Source of the DNA: Treponema sp.
GTDB lineage: Bacteria; Spirochaetota; Spirochaetia; Treponematales; Treponemataceae
Length of the DNA: 64,000 bases
Reading direction: 5' to 3'
Assembly: GCA_022510845.1 (NCBI GenBank)
Contig: JAFLSR010000006.1
Span: forward strand, 1-64,000
Under the pieces are notes generated by a model that was given only the letters and a program-made list of their open reading frames with translations, ran no database searches and was not told the origin of the DNA. Shown here piece after piece: positions 7,579-15,255 of this stretch; within the stretch, counting starts at the first letter, position 1, and each line of letters begins with the position of its first letter. A program made the position numbers and the translations under genes.

Positions 7579-7626
7579 CTTTTCAAGATATTCAGATTTT
7601 CAGCAGATTCGTTTAAATAAAAGAAA

Positions 7627-7956
7627 ATGAAAGATTCAGAAATACAGACAAGGCTTGCGGAAAACCTGAGGCGGATACGAAAATCGCAACACCTCACCCA
7701 GTTCGACCTCGCAGAAAAAGCCAAAATCTCGGACGAAACAATCAAAAACATAGAACTGTGCAAGACTTGGACGAGCGAAAAGACGCTCTCGCAGATTACA
7801 GACGCGCTTGACATAGACATCCACTCGCTTTTTCTCCCCGTTCCCTCCTCGTTTGAAAGGCGGGCTTCAAAAGACAGCCAGCAAATAAAGGCGAACATAA
7901 TAGAAAACCTGCGGCAGTTCGTGGAAGTCAATTTGAAGGAATTGGAAGAAGAATGA
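7627..7956 (+). CDS. XRE-family helix-turn-helix regulator
   Basis: 109 residues. Residues 8-65 form a Cro/CI-type HTH_3 domain (RLAENLRRIRKSQHLTQFDL...KISDETIKNIELCKTWTS...LSQITDALDIDIHSLF). A charged helical C-terminal tail (ANIIENLRQFVEVNLKELEEE) may dimerise. There is only a weak AAAAGAAA ribosome site. The dyad at 7558-7578 is the likely operator. It is divergent from the three-gene set and next to the MrcB-N gene, an arrangement seen in small defence or toxin-like islands, though no toxin is identified. Confidence 0.85.
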   Translation: MKDSEIQTRLAENLRRIRKSQHLTQFDLAEKAKISDETIKNIELCKTWTSEKTLSQITDALDIDIHSLFLPVPSSFERRASKDSQQIKANIIENLRQFVEVNLKELEEE

Positions 7957-8045
7957 CGCGAATTATTTGAAAAGCCTCGTACAGTTTTCACACAATTCCA
8001 CGACTGGGAGATGCAACAGACAGGGTTTTCATGAGAAATAAAAAA

Positions 8046-8075
8046 GCTCCTTCGCAGACTTTCCTACGAAAGAGC
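8046..8075 (-). terminator. Rho-independent terminator of the MrcB-N gene
   Basis: On the minus strand a 9-bp stem (GCTCTTTCG with CGAAGGAGC, one G-T pair) is followed directly by TTTTTT. It lies about 50 bases after the stop codon of the gene at 8124-8705. Confidence 0.7.
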
Positions 8076-8123
8076 GCAAAAAGCGCGGGGCTAAACACAA
8101 AGACTTGTCAATCCACCCGCACA

Positions 8124-8705
8124 CTATTTTATTTTCAGGCTTTTTACTTCGGCATAGATATTGATGATTTCTTTCAAATCGGCTTCTAACTGACTGGTAT
8201 CTGGCAAAGAAGATTGCGTATATTTTTTTTGAAAAATCATACCTTGCGCATAGGATTCCGCGCGGGCACATTTTGCCGCAGTTCCATCTATAACTGGTGT
8301 CGAGCCGAACGGTGATTTTTTAAAAGAGCCGCAGTCAACTTTGGACTGAATCAATTTCTTTATCCTGTCAAGTTCAGAAGAATGAGTTTTGTCAACACCT
8401 TGTAGCAGCGTGAGAAAGGCTTCATGGTCTTCCCATCCGAAAAGATAGTCAATGAAAATTCCGTCCTTGGCAGTTCCACCTATTCCAGAAAAATACAAGC
8501 GTATCCATGGAAAATATGCCCATCTACCAATTCCCCATGATTTTTCCACCCCAAGTCCAAAGGGGCGAACATAATTTTGCAAGTCATCGGCGAATGAGCC
8601 GAGCAAAGATTTCCAGCGAAAAGAATTTGGATTTGACGCATGTTTGACAAAAATTTGATGCTCGCACTCAAGCAGTGACGCAAGTTTTGAAAAATCTATA
8701 GTCAT
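8124..8705 (-). CDS. Stand-alone MrcB-N (DUF3578) domain protein
   Basis: 193 residues. The core GVEKSWGIGRWAYFPWIRLYFSG followed by DGIFIDYLFGWEDHEAFLTL matches the N-terminal domain seen on McrB-like GTPase subunits of modification-dependent restriction systems and, alone or fused, in other defence loci. The rest is helical, ending with an amphipathic segment (SQLEADLKEIINIYAEVKSLKIK). No GTPase or nuclease partner is adjacent, so it is either an orphan part or acts alone. The ATG at 8705 has GGAG 7 bases upstream, and a clear terminator follows. In the full McrB this domain recognises DNA; that role is not shown here. Confidence 0.7.
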   Translation of the reverse strand: MTIDFSKLASLLECEHQIFVKHASNPNSFRWKSLLGSFADDLQNYVRPFGLGVEKSWGIGRWAYFPWIRLYFSGIGGTAKDGIFIDYLFGWEDHEAFLTLLQGVDKTHSSELDRIKKLIQSKVDCGSFKKSPFGSTPVIDGTAAKCARAESYAQGMIFQKKYTQSSLPDTSQLEADLKEIINIYAEVKSLKIK

Positions 8706-8799
8706 ATCAGTTCTCCAACTTGTTTTTCACATTTACTTTTACTGCAATCTTTTCGATAATTTTTTTTTGCATTATAGCATACGCATACAAAATCATCAA

Positions 8800-8820
8800 C
8801 CATATTCTCATACAATATAA
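8800..8820 (+). promoter_or_regulatory. Second XRE-type dyad over a TACAAT -10 box
   Basis: CCATATT, 7 bases, then AATATAA matches the operator at 7558-7578 at the left arm and 5 of 7 right-arm positions, again covering a -10-like box (TACAAT at 8811-8816). The flanking ATCAACCATATT is identical at both sites. No clear gene lies downstream, so it may control a small RNA or be the relic of a second promoter. Confidence 0.4.
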
Positions 8821-8991
8821 ACAAAAGCTTTCCACTCTCCCCAAATCAGCCTTCGCATGGAGCATAAAAGACCTCCTGTGCGAAATTCCCTACGACAAGG
8901 CGCGGCCCATTCGCTTGATGTGGGAAAAATACGAGAAACAAGCACTGCTCCTGAACCTTTTCCTCTTGCCTCTTTCAAAAAACACCCCCGC

Positions 8992-9035
8992 GAGAATTCA
9001 TCTGTACCATCGCAAGAATTCATTTGTACCATCGC
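8992..9035. repeat. 22-bp tandem repeat (two copies)
   Basis: Units 8992-9013 and 9014-9035 match at 20 of 22 bases (core AGAATTCATYTGTACCATCGC). The second unit runs into an 18-bp near-palindrome at 9026-9043 (GTACCATCGCGACGGTAC). This could be a protein-binding site or replication slippage. Confidence 0.6.
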
Positions 9036-9192
9036 GACGGTACGAATAATTTGAAGCGACCGTGTAAACATATTCAAAATACGTACACACCTATTTAAAA
9101 TAATTAAAAAAATGTAATATTTACAAAACATAAGCCGGAAGTGAATAATATTATGTATATCAGGTATATCTTATCTTAAGGAGGTGATGCCT

Positions 9193-9219
9193 ATGATTGC
9201 CGACAGCGTTGCAAAATGA
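9193..9219 (+). CDS. Eight-residue leader peptide with exceptionally strong ribosome site
   Basis: ATG at 9193 encodes MIADSVAK and stops at 9219. It is preceded by AAGGAGGTGATGCC, which pairs with nearly the whole 3' tail of 16S rRNA. A 6-bp hairpin with a TCGG loop (9226-9241) follows 6 bases after the stop, and the HU-like gene starts at 9286. The arrangement suggests a translated leader or attenuator; this is inference from layout. Confidence 0.4.
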   Translation: MIADSVAK

Positions 9220-9285
9220 AAGCCCCGCCGTTCGGACGGCGCAAAACTACGCGCCGCTAACTACTAAACACAAAGGAGTCCTATC

Positions 9286-10059
9286 ATGGATGACAAGAGA
9301 AATTCATTTGTTGATTCGGTAAACGTTACTATGCATCCCGTGACGCTTCGCGACGCGGGCGGCTCGTATGCAAAGGTCATGCGCAAGACGGCCTGTATGG
9401 GCAACATTGCGGACAAGGTTCTGGAGCAGGAGAAAAACCTGTCGCGCGAGACGATTCTCTACGCTGCGGGTCTCCTGCGCAACGGCATCATAGAGCTGCT
9501 CAAAGGAGGGGCCGCGGTGGAAATGCTCGAACTGGGCGTGCTCTACATAAAGCCGTCCAAGGGCATGGAAACGGAAAACCCCACGATCGGCGACGTTCCG
9601 CCTCTCACGCTGGCGTTCTCGCCGTCCTCTCTCGCGCTTGCGGCGGTGCAGAACGTGACCGTGGGGGCGGACGTCACTTCGTCGAAAGAGCCGGTGTTGC
9701 AGAAAATGACCGACCTGCGCACGAACACGGCGGGCGAAACGCTTTCCGTAGGCGGATCGGTCCTGCTCAAAGGCGAAAGGCTTCGCATTACGGAGTCCTC
9801 CGTCGAGGGGAACGACACGGGAGTGTGCTTCGCCCCATGCAAGGACGACGGCACTTACAACGCCGATATGTCGGACTGGGTGCGGGTGACTCCCGAACTT
9901 CTTACCGAGAACACCCCCACACGGCTGCTCTTTACGCTTCCCGCAGATGTCAAGGCAGGCACATACCGGATAATTGTACGGACCTCAAACGGTAGGGGAA
10001 CCTACTCCGCCAAGACCGTGCGTTCCGGAATGTTGCAGGAAGTCGTCACAGTAGCGTAG
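9286..10059 (+). CDS. HU/IHF-like N-terminal domain plus DUF4469 protein
   Basis: 257 residues. Residues 1-130 resemble the HU-HIG type N-terminal domain: a K/R-rich strand, then ETILYAAGLLRNGIIELLKGGAAVEMLELGVLYIKPS. Residues 150-257 form a DUF4469/Ig-like domain (SVGGSVLLKGERLRITES ... TYRIIVRTSNGRGTYSAKTVRSG). In Bacteroidetes and spirochaetes such proteins are abundant and of uncertain role; DNA binding is inferred. AAAGGAG lies 8 bases before the ATG. The gene stands behind the mini-ORF leader and ends at a 13-bp hairpin, so it is probably a single, highly expressed transcript. Confidence 0.75.
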   Translation: MDDKRNSFVDSVNVTMHPVTLRDAGGSYAKVMRKTACMGNIADKVLEQEKNLSRETILYAAGLLRNGIIELLKGGAAVEMLELGVLYIKPSKGMETENPTIGDVPPLTLAFSPSSLALAAVQNVTVGADVTSSKEPVLQKMTDLRTNTAGETLSVGGSVLLKGERLRITESSVEGNDTGVCFAPCKDDGTYNADMSDWVRVTPELLTENTPTRLLFTLPADVKAGTYRIIVRTSNGRGTYSAKTVRSGMLQEVVTVA

Positions 10060-10068
10060 TACGCACAT

Positions 10069-10099
10069 TGTCGTCCTGCGCCACCAGCGCAGGACGACA
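10069..10099 (+). terminator. Strong 13-bp hairpin after the HU-like gene
   Basis: Arms 10069-10081 and 10087-10099 are perfectly complementary around a CACCA loop. No T-tract follows, so it may act as a pause or RNA-stability element rather than a classical terminator. It sits between the stop at 10059 and the murC promoter. Confidence 0.6.
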
Positions 10100-10117
10100 C
10101 ACAAGCGGAAAAGTTGC

Positions 10118-10146
10118 TTGCAACAAGCAGTTTTTTTCTGTATACT
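10118..10146 (+). promoter_or_regulatory. murC promoter giving a leaderless mRNA
   Basis: TTGCAA, 17 bases, TATACT. The -10 box ends 6 bases before the murC ATG, so a start 7 bases past the box falls on the A of ATG at 10153. No ribosome-binding sequence precedes this ATG. Confidence 0.6.
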
Positions 10147-10152
10147 GAAACA

Positions 10153-11661
10153 ATGCTAGAGAACACACTTGGAAATTTGCGCGGAAAGAAAATCCACCTT
10201 GTCGGAATCAAGGGCACTGGAATGGCGGCGTTCGCGGAAATCCTATTTCGCGCCGGGGCGGAAATCACCGGAAGCGACGTTTCCGAGCGTTTTTACACCG
10301 ACGAGATTTTGGAAGGACTTGGAATCGTTCCGCTTGAATTCGCGGAAAAAAACGTCACGCGCGAAACAGAACTTGTGATTCATTCTTCGGCATACGGCGC
10401 GGAAAAGAATCCCGACCTTGCAGAAGCCTCGCGCCTCGGCGTTCCGACTATGCTCTACACGGAGGCTTTGGGCGCGTATTCCGAGGCGGCGTTCAGCGCG
10501 GGCATCTCCGGAGTCCACGGAAAGACGAGCACCACCGCGCTTTCGGGAACTGTATTGCGGGAACTGGACTTGCCGTGCCAGGTTTTGGCAGGAAGCCTAG
10601 TGGAATCGTTCGGCTCGAAATGCACGTTCACTTCGCCTCAATTCGATTCCGCCCAAAACGGCACTTCGCGAAAAAAGTATTTCGTTGCGGAAACCTGCGA
10701 GTACAAGCGGCACTTCATGTCGTTCTGCCCGAAAATCATCGTGCTCACGAGCGTGGAAAGCGACCACCAGGACTGCTTTCCCACATTGGCTGACATTCAG
10801 AACGCGTTCATCGAATACATCCTAAAATTGCCGCAAGGCGGAACGCTGATTTTCTGCGCCGACGACGAGGGCGCGAAAAACTGCGCAGCCATCGCCAAGG
10901 AAAAGCGGAGCGACATCGCCCTCATTCCCTACGGAGAAAACGCCTCGGGAGAATTCCGCGTCGAATTCAAAAAGACCGAAGACCAGAAGAACAATTTTTT
11001 CATGGAATGTCTGGGCGACGCATTCTTGCGCGTTCCGGGAAAGCATGAAGTGCTGGACGCGGCGGCGGCTGTCGCGCTCGCGTTCTCGCTCCTGCGCGAG
11101 GACGGAAAGAATCCGCTCGACTTTGCGCAAAAAATAAAGGACGGCTTGGAGAAATTTTCAGGCGGAAAACGCCGCTCCGAAATCTTGGGACGCGCGAAAA
11201 ATTCGCACGGCGACAAAATAATTTTCATTGACGACTACGGCCACCACCCCACCGCGATTCGCACCACGCTTGCGGGCTACAAGGAATTCTTTTCGCAAAG
11301 AAAAATCGTAGTTGACTTTATGAGCCACACATACTCGCGCACGGAAGCCCTGCTCGACGACTTTGCGAAAAGCTTTGAAGGCGCGGACACGGTGATAATA
11401 AACAAAATCTATGCGAGCGCGCGCGAGGCGGAAGAGTCCGCAAACGTGAGCGGAGAGATTTTGGCGAGCCTTGCTTCAAAATATCACAAAGACGTTCGCT
11501 ATAAAAAGGAATTCGAGGAAGCCGCGAGCGAGGCGGAAAAAATCCTTTCGCAAAAGGCGGGCGCGGAATTCCCGAACGGCTATCTTTTTGTGACGATGGG
11601 CGCGGGCGACAATTGGAAGGTGGGAAAAGAAGTTTTGGAAAAAATGCAAACTGCGTTCTGA
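10153..11661 (+). CDS. murC: UDP-N-acetylmuramate--L-alanine ligase
   Basis: 502 residues. A Mur ligase that adds L-Ala to UDP-MurNAc in the cytoplasm, the first peptide step of peptidoglycan synthesis. The N-terminal Rossmann region has HLVGIKGTGMAAFAEIL at 15-31, the ATP loop is GVHGKTSTT at 120-128, and the central and C-terminal domains follow (NKIYASAREAEESANVSG near the end). The IKGTGM form replaces the usual IGGSGM, as I recall for treponemal MurC. The related Mpl ligase is the main alternative. The start at 10153 is chosen because a promoter places the transcript start on this ATG; a TTG at 10114 would lie within the promoter. Confidence 0.85.
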   Translation: MLENTLGNLRGKKIHLVGIKGTGMAAFAEILFRAGAEITGSDVSERFYTDEILEGLGIVPLEFAEKNVTRETELVIHSSAYGAEKNPDLAEASRLGVPTMLYTEALGAYSEAAFSAGISGVHGKTSTTALSGTVLRELDLPCQVLAGSLVESFGSKCTFTSPQFDSAQNGTSRKKYFVAETCEYKRHFMSFCPKIIVLTSVESDHQDCFPTLADIQNAFIEYILKLPQGGTLIFCADDEGAKNCAAIAKEKRSDIALIPYGENASGEFRVEFKKTEDQKNNFFMECLGDAFLRVPGKHEVLDAAAAVALAFSLLREDGKNPLDFAQKIKDGLEKFSGGKRRSEILGRAKNSHGDKIIFIDDYGHHPTAIRTTLAGYKEFFSQRKIVVDFMSHTYSRTEALLDDFAKSFEGADTVIINKIYASAREAEESANVSGEILASLASKYHKDVRYKKEFEEAASEAEKILSQKAGAEFPNGYLFVTMGAGDNWKVGKEVLEKMQTAF

Positions 11662-11747
11662 CGAACGCTTTCCCTTCCGAGCAATGTGGGGGCATATAAA
11701 GTTCCCCGCTTTCAAACGGAAAAGAAGTTTTTATAAAGAGGATTGCC

Positions 11748-12614
11748 ATGACAAGCATGACAGGATACGCATACAATGAATGCGAGATTGAAGGCATGCA
11801 AATCAGCGTTGAGTTCAAGGGCGTGAACAGCCGCTTCCTCGACCTCAACGTGAACATTCCGTATTTTTTGAATCCGCTCGAAATGGAAATACGAAAGGCT
11901 GTCCAAAAGAAAATCTCGCGCGGCAAAGTGGACCTTACGATTCGCGTGCGCGACAATTCTTCCGACACCAAAATCTTCGCCGACGTGAACGCCGCAAAGT
12001 CCTACCACGCCGCCTTGTGCGAAATCGCGCGGGCGGTAGGAAAGGACGAAGGCGAAATCACGATTTCCACTTTGGCGCACCTAGAAGGCGTCCTGCAGTT
12101 TTCGCGCGAATACGACGCTGAAAATTACCGCAAAAAGGTTTCCGGGATTTTCGAAAAGACCTTGGATGAGTTCGTGCACTCGCGCGAAAGCGAGGGCGCG
12201 AACCTGAAAGCCGACTTGCTTTCGCAGCTTTCTGTCCTGGAAAAGAGCGCGGCGTTCTTCAAGGAATGGCAGCCGCAGATGGAAGGAAAATTCCGCGAAG
12301 GAATCACCGCGCGATTCAAGGAACTTTTGCAGGATTCAATCGACGAAAACAAGATTATGGCAGAAGTCGCATCGATGATGATTCGCTACACAATCAACGA
12401 GGAAATCGTGCGCCTGCAAAGCCACATCGAAACCTTGCGCAAGGAATTCGAAAAGCCCTGCTCGGGGAAGCGCATCGATTTCATTTGCCAAGAAGCCGCG
12501 CGCGAAGTGAACACAATCGGAAGCAAAAATCAGTTTGTCGAAGTGGGGCGCGAAGTGGTGAACGCGAAGGACGCGCTTGAGAACATCCGCGAGCAGGCGA
12601 AGAACGTCGAGTGA
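11748..12614 (+). CDS. yicC: YicC/YloC-family endoribonuclease
   Basis: 288 residues, full family length. It opens with the family signature MTSMTGYA and has VEFKGVNSRFLDLNVNIP at about 22-39. The C-terminal DUF1732-type region has KIMAEVASMMIRYTINEEIVRLQSHIETL and GKRIDFICQEAAREVNTIGSK. Family members are RNA endonucleases linked to stationary-phase RNA decay. AGAGG precedes the ATG. It lies 86 bases downstream of murC on the same strand; in other bacteria yicC often neighbours gmk, which is not here. Confidence 0.9.
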   Translation: MTSMTGYAYNECEIEGMQISVEFKGVNSRFLDLNVNIPYFLNPLEMEIRKAVQKKISRGKVDLTIRVRDNSSDTKIFADVNAAKSYHAALCEIARAVGKDEGEITISTLAHLEGVLQFSREYDAENYRKKVSGIFEKTLDEFVHSRESEGANLKADLLSQLSVLEKSAAFFKEWQPQMEGKFREGITARFKELLQDSIDENKIMAEVASMMIRYTINEEIVRLQSHIETLRKEFEKPCSGKRIDFICQEAAREVNTIGSKNQFVEVGREVVNAKDALENIREQAKNVE

Positions 12615-12725
12615 GCGAACGCGGAAACGTTTTTCCCGACGCGCGCTCTAACCTGAGTTTTTCAAAGCCCGCTTGTCGGCCGCAATTTTCGCGCCGCCAC
12701 AAAATCGCGTTTCCGACATTTTCAC

Positions 12726-12754
12726 TAGACAATTTTTGTTTTTTGATTTATTAT
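12726..12754 (+). promoter_or_regulatory. Promoter of the phosphohexomutase gene
   Basis: TAGACA, 17 bases, TATTAT, giving a start near 12761. A strong AAAGGAGG follows at 12769-12776 but stands about 31 bases ahead of the ATG at 12808 and only 2 bases ahead of a four-codon frame (ATG at 12779, stop TAG). Confidence 0.5.
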
Positions 12755-12807
12755 GATTAAAATCAGTCAAAGGAGGAGATGGCGGCTATCTAGTCGTCTT
12801 ACGGAAT

Positions 12808-14583
12808 ATGGAAAAGCAGGAAATTTTATCGCGGGCAAACGAATACATCGCGCAGGAAAAGGATGAGCGTTTCAGAAAAGAAGTTGAAGAACTTGTAGCA
12901 AAAGAGGATTTCGCGGAACTTGAAGACCGCTTCTACCAGACGCTCGAATTCGGAACCGGCGGACTTCGCGGAATCATGGGCGGCGGCACGAACCGCATGA
13001 ACACGCTCGAAATCAACCGCGCCACGCAAGGACTTGCGAACTACTTCATCAAGACTTTTCCCGAAAAGGCGAAAGAAGGAAAACTTTCCGCGGTAGTAGC
13101 CTACGACAGCCGCCTCAACAGCGACGTGTTCGCGGAAGCCACCGCGCTGATTTTCGCTGCGAACGGAATCAAGGCATACCTTTTCAGCGGAGTGCGCCCC
13201 ACCCCGGAACTTTCCTACGCCATCCGCGAACTCGGAGCGGACACTGGAGTGGTTGTCACGGCGAGCCACAATCCGCGAATGTACAACGGCTACAAAGCCT
13301 ACTGGAATGACGGCGCACAAGTCATCGAGCCGCACGACAAGGGCATCATCGTGGAAGTGAACGCCGTAAAAGAAGTGAAAACCATTTCCAAGGAAGAGGC
13401 GTTGAAAAACGGCTCTCTCAAAATAATCGACAAGGAAATCGACGAAAAATTCTGGGAGATGTGCAAGGCGCAGCTTTTCCGCCCCGCCCTCATAAAAGAG
13501 AAGGCTTCAAGCGTAAAGATTGTCTACACCCCCCTGCACGGAACAGGCGCGATGCACGTTGAAAAGGTCCTCGGAGATTTGGGGCTTGCGGTCATCACCG
13601 TTCCCGAGCAGAAAAAGCCAGACGGAAATTTCCCCACCGTGGAAAAGCCGAATCCCGAAGAAGCGCCTGCGATGAAGATGGCTTGCGATTTGGGAGAAAA
13701 GGAAAAGGCTGACTGCGTGATGGCCACCGACCCCGACGCAGACCGCTTCGGCACAGCGTTCCCGGACAAGGACGGAAAATTCGTTCTCGTGAGCGGAAAC
13801 CAAATGGGCGCGCTCCTCATGGAATACGTCCTCATCTCACGGAAAGAACTGGGCACAATGCCAAAAAATCCCGCCATCGTGCGCTCAATCGTCACCTCGC
13901 CTTTCGGAGACGCCATCTGCAAGAAATTCGGAGTAAACATGATTGAATGCCTCACGGGATTCAAATGGATTGCCGCGGCGCAGGCGAAAATGGAAAAGGA
14001 CGGCTCAGGCGAATACGTGTTCGGGCTTGAAGAAAGCTACGGCTACAAAGTGGAAAAAGAAACGATGGACAAGAACGGAATCTCCGCCGCCGCGCTTTGC
14101 GCCGAAATGACGCTTTATTGGGCATCCAAAGGAAAGAGCATCCTCGAACATTTGGACGATATGTATGCGGAATACGGCTACTTCCAGGACGGCGCGATTT
14201 CGAAATATTTCGAAGGTCCGAAAGGCCCTGCCATTATGGACGGCATCATGACAAAACTCCGCACCGAAGGGCTAAAGACCTTGGGCGGAAAGAAAGTCCT
14301 GAAAATCCGCGACATACAGCAAAGCGTTTCGTTCGATCCTTCGAATCCGGCGCAAAAAGAGAGCCTAGATTTTCCGAAGAGCAACGTCCTGCAATTCTTC
14401 CTCGAAGGCGGAACAATCGTGAGCGCGCGTCCAAGCGGAACCGAACCCAAAATCAAATTCTACATAAACGCTTGCCTTCCGCCCAAAGGAAACGAAGGGC
14501 TTTCCGAATCGAAGAAAGAAGCCGCCGCGCTCTGCGACGCCATTTCTGCGGAAATAAATTCTGTGCTCGATGCCGCAAAATAG
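12808..14583 (+). CDS. Phosphoglucomutase/phosphomannomutase (alpha-D-phosphohexomutase)
   Basis: 591 residues. Interconverts sugar 1- and 6-phosphates in the cytoplasm and links glycolysis to glycogen, where GlgC at 40060 uses glucose 1-phosphate. The family motifs are present: phosphoserine loop TASHNP at 151-156 (Ser153), metal site DPDADR at 308-313, sugar-binding GLEESYG at 406-412 and the phosphate site RPSGTEPKIKFY near the C-terminus. The length fits the PgcA/Pgm type of about 580 residues. The natural start is unclear in one respect: the strong ribosome site is displaced about 31 bases upstream. The 3' end overlaps the exonuclease gene by 14 bases. Confidence 0.92.
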   Translation: MEKQEILSRANEYIAQEKDERFRKEVEELVAKEDFAELEDRFYQTLEFGTGGLRGIMGGGTNRMNTLEINRATQGLANYFIKTFPEKAKEGKLSAVVAYDSRLNSDVFAEATALIFAANGIKAYLFSGVRPTPELSYAIRELGADTGVVVTASHNPRMYNGYKAYWNDGAQVIEPHDKGIIVEVNAVKEVKTISKEEALKNGSLKIIDKEIDEKFWEMCKAQLFRPALIKEKASSVKIVYTPLHGTGAMHVEKVLGDLGLAVITVPEQKKPDGNFPTVEKPNPEEAPAMKMACDLGEKEKADCVMATDPDADRFGTAFPDKDGKFVLVSGNQMGALLMEYVLISRKELGTMPKNPAIVRSIVTSPFGDAICKKFGVNMIECLTGFKWIAAAQAKMEKDGSGEYVFGLEESYGYKVEKETMDKNGISAAALCAEMTLYWASKGKSILEHLDDMYAEYGYFQDGAISKYFEGPKGPAIMDGIMTKLRTEGLKTLGGKKVLKIRDIQQSVSFDPSNPAQKESLDFPKSNVLQFFLEGGTIVSARPSGTEPKIKFYINACLPPKGNEGLSESKKEAAALCDAISAEINSVLDAAK

Positions 14584-15151
14584 CGCGCGCGTATTTCGGG
14601 ACTACAGGAAGCTTCGCAGGCTTTTTGAAAGCGGCGAAGTTTTCTGCGCCTTCGATACGGAAACCACAGGGCTTTCTCCTTCGAACGACAGCATCATAGA
14701 AATCGGAGCCGTCAAATTCGACAAGGGCGGTACGATTTCAAAGTTCGGCTCGCTGGTGAAGATTGCGTTCCCCCTCCCTCCGCAAATCGTGCGGATTACA
14801 GGGATTTCCGACGAAATGCTTTCCTGCGCTCCGGGCATAGAAAAGGTGCTGGCGGAGTTCCGCGAATTTTCCCGCGGCACGATTTTGGTCGCGCACAACG
14901 CGATGTTCGACTGGAACTTTGTGGAGCAGGAATTGGCGCGGGCATCTCTTCCCCGAATCAAGAACAAAATCATCGACACGCTCGCCGCCGCCCGCTGGGC
15001 ATATCCGCTCAACAAAGGGCATTCGCTGCAATACCTTGCGGCAGGAATGGAGATAAAGGCAGAGAGCGCGCACCGCGCCTACGATGACGCGCGAGTGTGC
15101 ATGGAAGTTTTCCTGCGGATTTTGCGCGACACGGATTCAATACAAATTTAA
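14570..15151 (+). CDS. DnaQ-like 3'-5' exonuclease (DEDDh)
   Basis: 193 residues. The ExoI motif FDTETTGL (28-35), ExoII region with LVAHNAMFDWNF and ExoIII HRAYDDA give the DEDDh acidic residues and the histidine. It is similar to the epsilon proofreading subunit of DNA polymerase III and to stand-alone DnaQ/PolC-type nucleases. There is no polymerase or other domain. Its ATG lies inside the end of the mutase gene, so translation is probably coupled. Whether it serves replication proofreading or RNA/DNA trimming cannot be told from sequence. Confidence 0.85.
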   Translation: MPQNSARVFRDYRKLRRLFESGEVFCAFDTETTGLSPSNDSIIEIGAVKFDKGGTISKFGSLVKIAFPLPPQIVRITGISDEMLSCAPGIEKVLAEFREFSRGTILVAHNAMFDWNFVEQELARASLPRIKNKIIDTLAAARWAYPLNKGHSLQYLAAGMEIKAESAHRAYDDARVCMEVFLRILRDTDSIQI

Positions 15152-15184
15152 ACTGTACGGTGAAATGTTGCCTGGTTTTTGCTA

Positions 15185-15204
15185 GCAAGACGCAAGTCTT
15201 GCGT
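15185..15204. repeat. Short hairpin between convergent genes
   Basis: GCAAGAC and GTCTTGC (15185-15191, 15196-15202) enclose a GCAA tetraloop; an overlapping dyad ACGCAAG/CTTGCGT is offset by five bases at the left edge. It lies between the convergent exonuclease and LysM genes and may end transcription, although no T-tract is present on either side. Confidence 0.4.
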
Positions 15205-15255
15205 ACAAAAAGCCGCCTAGAAAAATATTCATTAGCACTTTCATTCTAAACTATT

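Larger units (their letters stand above)
8706..9192. other. Gene-poor AT-rich stretch with possible gene remnant
   Basis: No gene with a ribosome site is seen. A plus-strand frame at 8720-9049 has a protein-like middle (PYDKARPIRLMWEKYEKQ) but an AT-rich, low-complexity start, and may be a decayed fragment. The stretch also holds a second XRE-type dyad (8800-8820), a 22-bp tandem repeat (8992-9035) and an 18-bp near-palindrome (9026-9043). Confidence 0.4.

Noticed and set aside
8720..9049. A plus-strand frame of 109 residues in the gap after the MrcB-N gene
   Set aside because: Only its middle looks protein-like, the start is AT-rich low complexity and there is no ribosome site. Described as a possible remnant instead of a gene.
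10069..10099. Canonical Rho-independent terminator after the HU-like gene
   Set aside because: The stem is strong but there is no T-tract on either side, so only a hairpin was claimed, with the type marked cautiously.
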